A stretch of 64,000 bases of DNA from Planoprotostelium fungivorum (taxonomy: Eukaryota > Evosea > Variosea > Cavosteliida > Cavosteliaceae), in NCBI GenBank assembly GCA_003024175.1, contig MDYQ01000044.1, positions 62,001 through 126,000 of the forward strand, read 5' to 3'. Below the pieces are notes generated by a model, which was not told the origin of the DNA, did no database searches, and saw nothing but the letters and a program-made list of their open reading frames with translations. Shown in pieces: positions 56,258-64,000 of this stretch. Each line of letters opens with the position of its first letter. The first letter of the stretch is position 1. A program made the translations under genes and the position numbers.

Positions 56258-59200
56258 CTACGTCTGTTGTCGATTGATTCCAAATTGCTTGAAGAAGTTT
56301 CTCTTCATGTTCTCTCCTGACGCTCCGTTGAAGCCTCCAGAGCTCCTTCCCTGTTCTTCTCCCGGCGTCTGGCTGGCCTTGATCGTGCCGTCCATCTCTA
56401 CCATCATCTGCGTCAAGACTGTACGGTAAGAGGGCTCAAATCCATCCTATAGACATCAGACGAGATAGATGATGATCATGAGATGTGATGATGTGATGTG
56501 ATGTGATGTGATGTGATAAAGACACTCACCGAATCATTGAGGAGATTCTTAATGATAGGCATGACGTAGTTGATGATGACCTCCGTATCCAGACCTCTGA
56601 TCCCGTTGAGAGATCGTATCCCCTCAAAGATGTACTTTGACATGGCCTTCCTCTCTTTGTTGTTCGCGCTCTTCGTATTCTCCTCCGAGAAGGCAGCCAA
56701 TTTGGGTAGGACGACTGCACATCATCATTATGATGTCATCTCATGTCATCACGATCACTCACACTTGTCTCTCAGCTCCTGACTAGCAGATGGAACGCAG
56801 ATGGACAGAGCCCTCACCACGGCCGATTTAACGTGATGTGGCTTGTCTTCACAGAGAGGCTCCATCAACGATTTGACCTGCGATAGCCCGTCAAATCACG
56901 ATGCGAAGCTCGATGCTTCACCTTCGATGTGATTGTCGGATCGGGTGAATTCGTCAGCAGAACTGAATAAGCGAGAATACTTGCTGTCTGTATGCCTACA
57001 TCGCTGTCATTGTTCACGTTGGACAGGTAAGGTATGACCTGCGAGGTGTGAGTCACAAGGGTAGAGGGACATTCACCTTGTTCAGCAGTTCTTGCGTGTT
57101 GAGGTGTGGAATGATTCCAGTGATCACGGTGACCACAGTGTTTCTGATGGCGGGAGCTTTGTGGTGTGCCATGTGTGTGCACAAGAGGTTCAATATCTCT
57201 GCCTTCCTCTCTGGTGTTTTGCTGCGGTCGATCAGCCACAAGAATGACGCGACGCTTCACCATAGTAATTTGACGGATTCTTTCAGTACTGGAATGTGTT
57301 CCACCTTCCAATTCTGCTCTTCGAGAGAGATGCGAACGACGAGCTCGCGGAGGCAAGTGATGAGCTCCTTGTCTTCTAATGCACCGACGACGCCGACGAG
57401 ATAAGCTTGGAGGACTCTTCCTCTCTTGAGTCGGTCTGGTGGGGTCAGGGATGAAGTGAAGGGGACGCACCTTCTCCCACTTTCTGGTCTAAAAAGTCCT
57501 CGAAATATCGCTTCAAGACGTTATACGTGAACACCTACATCATCATCATCATCATGTGATCATCATCATGTGATCATCATGTGATCATCGCATCGATGTG
57601 TCGTGTGATTCACTCACCTTTCCGAAAGCATTAGCCAGTGTCGTCAGCACGTTGATGATTGCCATGGTGAGAGGTATGATGGTGAGATCGATCGTAACCG
57701 AGATATTGGCCAAGTGTGGCAGGTACTGCTCCACCAGCCACAACAGCTCGGGCCACAATACCAGAGAGGCTCCTGATTTTTCCGCGCTGAGAGACGTGTT
57801 CACGCATTCCAAGATGTTATTTTGCGTGATGTACAAGTTGAATTGCTCCCTCAACGCTTGTTCTTGCAGCTGTCAGGCCGCGTCAGCTCGGAGATCTCGC
57901 GTGGAATTCGTTGAAAACTCACTCCGGTCAAAAAAGTGTGGTGGTAGAAGAGAGGATTCGATGCGTTTCCGGCGGGAAAGCAAGAAGAAGCGAAGGGTGC
58001 TGCTAAGAAGACCGTGTCTCTCAATCGAGGGGCAAGAGTGATGCTAGCTTGGAGGGTGATGAGAAGGTGTTGGACTTCCTCTTCGGAGGTGATGAGTCCG
58101 TTGGTCTCCATGTTGTACGGCTGTTTGAGAGTCTACAATGAGTCAGATTTGAAATCTGAGGGGAGGGTGGGAATGAGAGTGGAGATATCGTAATAAAAAA
58201 AGAGGAAAATCGTAGAAAAAAGTAGAGAAATGTTCACCCTATCGATATCATCCTTGAATCTCTGATAAACGTGGGACAACAACCGATCAATGGTATCGGC
58301 CCAGTCTGCAAAGATAGTGAGAAGTACCTGTGACGTCATCACCCCGATTTCTCATCGAAATCTCCCACCTTCTTCGAAGTGTTGCGAACGTCTTCCTCTG
58401 GATCGTGGAGGAGTTCAAAGACGACGTCTTGTACTTGTTTGTACTTGTCTTTTCCTTCGAAGAGACTGATGATCAATCCCAAGTTGGTGGCAACCTTTTG
58501 GTGGGTCAGAGTGTGTCATGACGATGAGAGATCGTTCGTCATGCTGAGATTGATCATGATGAGAAGATGTCATGATGAGAAGATTGTGATGACAAACATG
58601 ATCATGACATCCAAGAAGGTGATGAAAAGTGATGATGAGAAAGTGATCATCATGGATGACACGAGTGATGGTCGAGATGATGAGAGATTGGACTCACCGC
58701 TTCTCTCACGGTGGGAACTCTGTCCTTTGATAGGTTCTGCAGAATAGAGAACAATAAACTCGTTCTCAATTCGTGTCGGACATAGGCGGCGAGCGCACCA
58801 CAAGTGTCTACAACTAGTTTCCTCCTCTCACTGTGCTTGTTGTTGATCTCGTTCCAGCATTGAGAGAGTAGTTCCTACGCTGATCAGCTCGTGCATCGAT
58901 GATGCACGCGAGCGAATCCACGGATGCTGATGTCGATTTTGATTTATTGATATTGATCTCGTTGATTGATGTGGATTTAATGATTGATGTTGTTTGATGT
59001 TGTTTGATGTCGATTGATTCGATTGACGTCGATTGATGTCGATTGATTTGATTGATTTCATGTTCATCGATTGATGCACATCTCCTCACTTGTTCCGTCC
59101 TCTCTAAACCAGTGACAGACGCGAGAGCGATGAAACCATCCACGATCATCTTCCTCTCCATATCGTTCGGCTTCTTGATCAGATTGAACAGCAACTCGGT

Positions 59201-61087
59201 CAGTCTGTACCTACCCCATCCTTTCAGCCTCCCCCCTCCACGATACTTCACCTCTCCGATGCGTCCGGATGTTGCGAGATGATGGACAAGATGATGGGAA
59301 TCAGCTCTTCTCTCTTCTTCAAGATGACACCGGGGACGAGATGCGGCAGACAAGCTGCCACGATGCGTATCGTAGTCTCGTTGCTCCTCTCCATCTTGGA
59401 GAAGTCGATCAGCTGTTGAGTGATGCGACTGTAGCTCTCCACGTCGTGCAGACGAGATGGATCGGATGACGTTGAACTCTGCATCTGGTTCGAATTGGGG
59501 GAGACGCTGAGAGATTGGGCGACGGCGACGAACGTGCGACGGAGTTTGTGTTTGTTGTCCGTCTTCTCTTTCGTGATGACTGCGGTGGGAATCTGTTTGG
59601 TGTGAGTCGAGGTAGTAGACTCTATTTGTGGGTGTCGTATGTATCGATGTCGTACTATATCGTCGTGATATCATTAAGTTCTATATATAGCGTGATATGA
59701 TACGTATTTTGCGTATCACGTCGATCGTTTGTGTACGTAAACGTTATCACTTCCCACCTCCTTCGGTACCTCCGTCTTGACGTCGGCACCTCTTCCCGCC
59801 TCGGGTGATTGTACGGTCTCCTGGCTTTTAGGTTTATCTTCCGTCTGTACACCGTGCACGACGGCCGCAGGGTGGGCCTCCACCTCCACCAACTGAAATT
59901 TCATCAGAATTTCACGCACAGTAAATCACCTTCTGCTCTAGCTCCTTGTTATCTTGAATGAGCTTCTCGTAATTAGAAGACAGCTGCAAGTGTTGTCGTT
60001 GTAGATTGGCCAGTTTGTTTCTCAGTTGCATGTTCTCTTCTTGGATGTCTAACGATGCGTTCTGATTTTGTGTCACCATTTTGATCGAACGAAACGCATG
60101 TGAACAAGTATAGAGTCTATGACAGATGATGATGATCGTGCGCGATGATCATTACCTGATCGTTGACAGAGTAGAATTTCCTGTAGAAGGCGACTAAAGA
60201 AGGAGGTTGCTCGGTCTTCAGTCCAACTTGTCCCCAGTCACTCAGATCTTGCCCATCCACCTCCTCCCATCAGCATTTTCCCGCCAAAATTCCTCCTCAC
60301 CTCCTCCTCCATGGTGATAGCCGTCAGCTTGTACCCCTGCTCCATAAAGTATTTCCTCGAATGGAATCAGATATATATCCGTTGGTTCTCTCTGCTGTAC
60401 TCACTTGCAGATGTAGTTGAGAGCTCGCGTCTCGACTGGAGAGATGGGATCTTTATCACCCAACTGAAAGTGTTTCGAAGGCTTGTTGACTCTCGCATCT
60501 GATCCTCTCGAGAAACTGTTGCCGTTGGACGTGGGCTGTGGATGATGTCATTTCAAATGATGCATGATGTGTGTGGGTAGATGTGGAGAGGAGAGGACTC
60601 ACTTGGGTGGATTGGAGTTTCGAAACTTCTCGTCTCAGTTCGGATACATTATCTTTCGCCAGTTTGAGTTCATATTCTAATGCAAAGATCCTCTCCGACT
60701 TCTCTCGAACAATAGGGTCTCTCTCTGCTGGTGTAATCTCTTCATCTGTTGGTGTGTCATTTTTGTCGGGGAATTCAATTACCAATTCGAATCATCATAT
60801 CGACAGACAGAACAAATAGAATGGCTGAATGTTGACACATTACCTGCTGGTCTCCTCTTATTCCTCGCCTCTGACGCTCCAGGTTCTGGGTCATTTTCGA
60901 ATCTCTTGTTGAGTAACTCCACCTCTAAGCCTTCTTCACTCAGCTCTTGATACAATTCCAACGCAGTCAGCATGTAGCCCTCTCTCAACAACCATGCCGC
61001 CACATCTCCTCCTTTGATGCGAGCTGGTGTCGCCTGAGCAGTCGGCTGACCTTTTGGGGGCTCTCCTCTCTTATCCTTCCCACTCAT
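56258..61087 (-). CDS. RELCH: RELCH-like LisH/coiled-coil/HEAT protein
   Basis: Some 20 exons from ATG 61085-61087 to TAG at 56258. The N-terminus has a LisH-type helix pair (DVAAWLLREGYMLTALELYQ) and ELSEEGLEVELLNKRFEND. A coiled coil follows (YELKLAKDNVSELRREVSKL). Around 60200-60420 lies the RELCH-specific segment, KYFMEQGYKLTAITMEEE and DWGQVGLKTEQPPSLVAFYR. The C-terminal half is built of HEAT repeats (for example LFNLIKKPNDMERKMIVDGF, VVTVITGIIPHLNTQELL). Animal RELCH binds Rab11 and oxysterol-binding protein and helps tether recycling endosomes to the trans-Golgi. An intron (about 60275-60290) holds a TTTTGGCGGGAAAA-like palindrome. Gene identity is good; exon borders in the HEAT part are approximate. 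Confidence 0.82.
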
Positions 61088-61178
61088 ATGTAGAAGGTCT
61101 TTTTAATCGCGGCAGCATCATGTGGATTCATGTCTACAACCTGCACCGTCGGAAAAGAAGGCGACGTTTCTCAGTTTG

Positions 61179-62589
61179 ATGAAGTTCGGCAAGGAGCTCA
61201 ATGCCACACTGTGTTCTCTTCCATCAGAATGGCACTCGTACACCATCCAGTACAAGCAACTGAAGAAGCTCATCACTCAATTGGTGTTGGAGATGAGGGA
61301 TGTGGGGTTATCACCTGAAGAGCTGAGAGAAGGGAAGATCAGCAAGAGAATCGTATTCGAGAACCAAGGACAGAATGTCATTTCGACTGTCTGCATTGCA
61401 CCCAATGAATCGGAAGGAGGTGAGAGAGATGATGGTGAGTCGTATTCAATGATGTCATCCAGTCGACTCTGAGAAACTCCTCCAAATGAGAACCGATTCG
61501 GCATTCTTCAGCGCCCTGTTCGACACATTGTCCGGTCTGTCTAATCTGGAAAAAGACAACCGAAAAGCTCTGACGGACACTTTAGAAGTACTTTCGGATC
61601 GTCTGCTCAAGGTAATTGATGTCTCTTCTCTCATCGATATCGACATTGTCAGGCTGCATCACCAAGAGAGAAAGACATGTATATTTGGAGGAACATTTTT
61701 GGATTGTATCACGAGGCCTCCGTCTTTAACATCACCAGCGACAAGAACAGTAGGGACCGATTAGAGTGGGCGAGCCTTCATCATCGATGAACTCACACCG
61801 CCATCAGTTGGTTCAATGGACAGATGAGAGAACGAAAGTTTCGCGACAAACTGCATCACAACTCGAGAGACATCTTCGATGGTGTGTTCATCTCATTTTC
61901 CATCCATCAGACGACACTGTCTCACACTCTCTTAGAATTCATTCTCATATTGACACAACTCGTCTCTGTCGTACAATTTCAACGACTCAACCAGAAGGCC
62001 ATGAGAAAGATCTTGAAGAAACATGACAAGAGGACTGGGTTGGGAGAGTCCACATACTTTTCAAAGTTTATCGCCAGAGAAGAGCTGAGTCTATCGGGTG
62101 AGTCCGACATCATCGATCGACATCACACGCCATGTGATTTCATCTCATTTCAATCAGCCGATCCATGCACGACTGCATCACAGATGATCGCATTGAGAGT
62201 GACTCGAGTGGTCCCACAGCCAGAGGACTACTCGTGTCCGGTCTGTATGGACATCGCATGGAAGCCCATCCGTCTGTCATGCTCTCACCTCTTCTGTCTG
62301 CCGTGTCTAATCAAAGCCCAAGACCAAGAGAAATGGGACTGCCCAGTGTGCAGGTGCGTCTCTGAGACAACGTAAAGACATCATGTTGACGATGGACATC
62401 AGATGTGCAGATTCGGTGAAGAAAGCTAACGGAGGGAACATCGACCGAGGTGTGCAGAAGCTCATGCAACTCTACTTTCCAAAAGAAATCCAGAAGAAGG
62501 CGATCGAGAGGTCAAAAGAACTAGCCATAAGGGACTACGAAGCTCTCACTGGCTACGCTGTCTCGAATGATAAATGTGTTTTGATGTAA
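61179..62589 (+). CDS. SPX-RING E3 ubiquitin ligase
   Basis: Start ATG 61179 gives the canonical SPX start MKFGKELNATLCSLPSEWHS with YTIQYKQLKKLITQLVLE. The SPX fold continues with FFSALFDTLSGLSNLEKDNR and closes with RLNQKAMRKILKKHDKRTGL, holding the Lys cluster that binds inositol pyrophosphates. The C-terminal part has a C3HC4 RING, CPVCMDIAWKPIRLSCSHLF and CLPCLIKAQDQEKWDCPVCR. After it is a helical tail, QLYFPKEIQKKAIERSKELA, ending NDKCVLM. The architecture is that of plant NLA and fungal SPX-RING ligases, which tag phosphate transporters for degradation. One exon near 61690-61860 is unresolved. Divergent from RELCH with about 90 bp between starts. Confidence 0.87.
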
Positions 62590-62796
62590 CTCCCCTTCTA
62601 TCCTCTGCACGTGTAGAATAAAATGAAATAAATGATGGACGTTTGATAGACACTTCATTGTATTGAACACTTATCCTTCTCCTTCCCTCGCGACGGATGA
62701 GCATCAGCTGAGACACTCTGCGACCTGCCGGGTCTGTTCTGGTTGTGATGGCTGCCCACTTTTGTAAATCCCCTCTTCTTCGTCTCCTGCTCTACG

Positions 62797-63869
62797 TCAA
62801 ACCTTCTCTCTCCTCTTACGTCTCACTCTGGGTGGTGGTCGTGGCTTGATGTCTTCTTCGTATTTCATCAACTGATTGATGAACCCCCTGAGTGATGTCA
62901 ATGGAGGATGAAGAGAGTCGAATGAGAGGGGGAGAAGAGCGAGATGACTCACTGGTTGGGATAGATTTGAGCTCGACTTGCTTTCAGTAGAAAATTGGCA
63001 TCGGCGAGAGACAGATCCAGTTCTTTCATGAGGTAGGCCAAGATGACTGTGATGATGAGTGGACATCAGATGAGATATGGTTCACCCGTTGGACTTCTAG
63101 ATATCCCGGCCATACTGATGAAGTCAATAAACGTCTTTTCATGATGTGATCTCACCAATGAACTAAGACGCCTCCGTCCCGCTGGGATCGAGCGGATGCA
63201 ATGTAATCGTTTGTGCGTTGGAAATGTGCATACATATCTGTGGTATGAACGTCGGGTACTGTGATGATCTCGTGTTTCAATGGCTGGAAAATGATGAGTC
63301 GGTTGACATGAAAATGAGCTCACATAATCTTCCGTTGTTGTCCCTCCGTCTAAAATACTGAGGACGTGTGTGATCCTCTCTTTCTTCATCTGATGATGTT
63401 GCTGCATAGCACCCACGTCTCCCAACCAAAGCCCATCCAAAATCTCATTCGATCTATACCGGAACACTCCCTTCTGTTTCTGTTCATCTAAAGCTAGCGC
63501 CTCTAACTCGGCTTCGATCTGTGGTCGACCCATTAACAGTTGCAATGGAATCTCGACTCACTTGTTTCAACTCTGTCGAGTCCGTGATGAGATACGTCTG
63601 TCCCTTCTTCAAACTGACCTCCTTCGTGGGGTCTAAGACCTCTTCGGTCGATTCGTTGACCATCTATCAGAAAATGAACCTTCCTGGCATGCAGAATCAC
63701 TCGGGATTACCTTAAGATCGTCGGACCGAAAGATCTTCTTTAATAAACTGGCATTGATTGTGTTCTTCGGCCATTGTATCTTCAATCCGGTCTTCTGAAA
63801 GATAAGAGTACAATAAAAATCGCTCGTTCGTTGAGGTCTGTTTACTACCAGAGGGGCCTCTGTAGCCAT
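62797..63869 (-). CDS. Dual-specificity phosphatase with N-terminal ubiquitin-fold-like region
   Basis: Start ATG 63867-63869. The first exon is short (MATEAPL), then KTGLKIQWPKNTINASLLKK and MVNESTEEVLDPTKEVSLKK suggest a small domain of unknown type, perhaps a ubiquitin-like fold. The DUSP domain begins FRYRSNEILDGLWLGDVGAM and THVLSILDGG, with general-acid loop VPDVHTTDMYAHF. The catalytic motif HCMAGISRSPT is intact, but its Cys codon is split TG|T by a 41-nt intron (63115-63155). Then VILAYLMKELDLSLADANFL and a basic tail (RPPPRVRRKRREKV) that may be a nuclear signal. It dephosphorylates Tyr and Ser/Thr residues; substrate unknown. Confidence 0.85.
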
Positions 63870-64000
63870 CTATCGATGGTTGCTGATGTTGAGCGGTGTT
63901 CGGATGGTTGGAAAATAAAACAATTAATTTCCTACCGGTTTTATCTGAGCTTTACTCTGAAAGGCACCGCCGACGCACCATGAATAAAAGCTGTGCGTTC

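Noticed and set aside
57598-58041. 147-residue plus-strand frame
   Set aside because: Antisense to HEAT-repeat exons of RELCH.
63110-63175. Dual-specificity phosphatase lacking its catalytic Cys
   Set aside because: An apparent loss in the unspliced frame disappears once the 41-nt intron is removed; the motif is HCMAGISRS.

Overview
The window is nuclear DNA from a free-living, intron-rich but gene-dense protist. I read about 30 protein genes, one tRNA and one decayed gene in 64 kb. Genes are cut by many short GT-AG introns (mostly about 40-80 nt, with candidates of 21 and 23 nt). Neighbouring genes are often only 15-150 bp apart. The gene content (a P2X channel, NELF-A, BPI-fold protein, SPX/EXS and SPX-RING proteins, a GRIP golgin, RELCH, uL3m, TVP23) fits Amoebozoa, perhaps a protosteloid amoeba. 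That placement is an inference from domain content only. No retrovirus-like, Polinton-like or DNA-transposon coding region was recognised.

Left part (1-28 kb): tail of an unknown gene, BCS1 AAA chaperone, a small hydrophilic ORF, a linker-histone domain fused to a WWE domain, a TPR protein, a secreted NMT1/SsuA-like binding protein, an EGF-7TM receptor, NELF-A, a GH16 glucanase with CBM52-like modules, a Ser/Asp-repeat nuclear-type protein, CCDC174, REX1B, an E. coli-type adenylosuccinate lyase, a P2X receptor, a DUF1746-like membrane protein, mitochondrial uL3, TVP23 and a large coiled-coil protein.

Middle (27.7-44 kb): an accessory-looking cluster made of two paralogous four-TM proteins, a secreted HExxH metallopeptidase with a ricin-B-type lectin domain, a broken partial copy of it, an intron-containing tRNA-Asp and conspicuous inverted repeats. 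It is followed by a tryparedoxin-like protein, an SPX-EXS phosphate exporter, the AMPK beta subunit, and a very long secreted protein that joins a BPI/LBP fold to about ten alternating PAN/apple-like repeats. One N lies inside that array.

Right part (44-64 kb): BUB3, a CDKL-type kinase, an acidic single-TM protein, a GRIP golgin, an aldo/keto reductase, RELCH, an SPX-RING ubiquitin ligase and a dual-specificity phosphatase. Themes that recur are Golgi/endosome traffic (TVP23, golgin, RELCH), phosphate/energy sensing (SPX-EXS, SPX-RING, AMPK beta), and secreted or surface proteins for contact with bacteria or surroundings (SBP, GH16, metallopeptidase-lectin, BPI-PAN, EGF-7TM). E2F-type sites (TTTTGGCGGGAAA) lie just upstream of BUB3 and the 24-kb coiled-coil gene, and a related one upstream of NELF-A. 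Exon borders below were placed by eye from splice signals and reading frame. Outer coordinates include introns.
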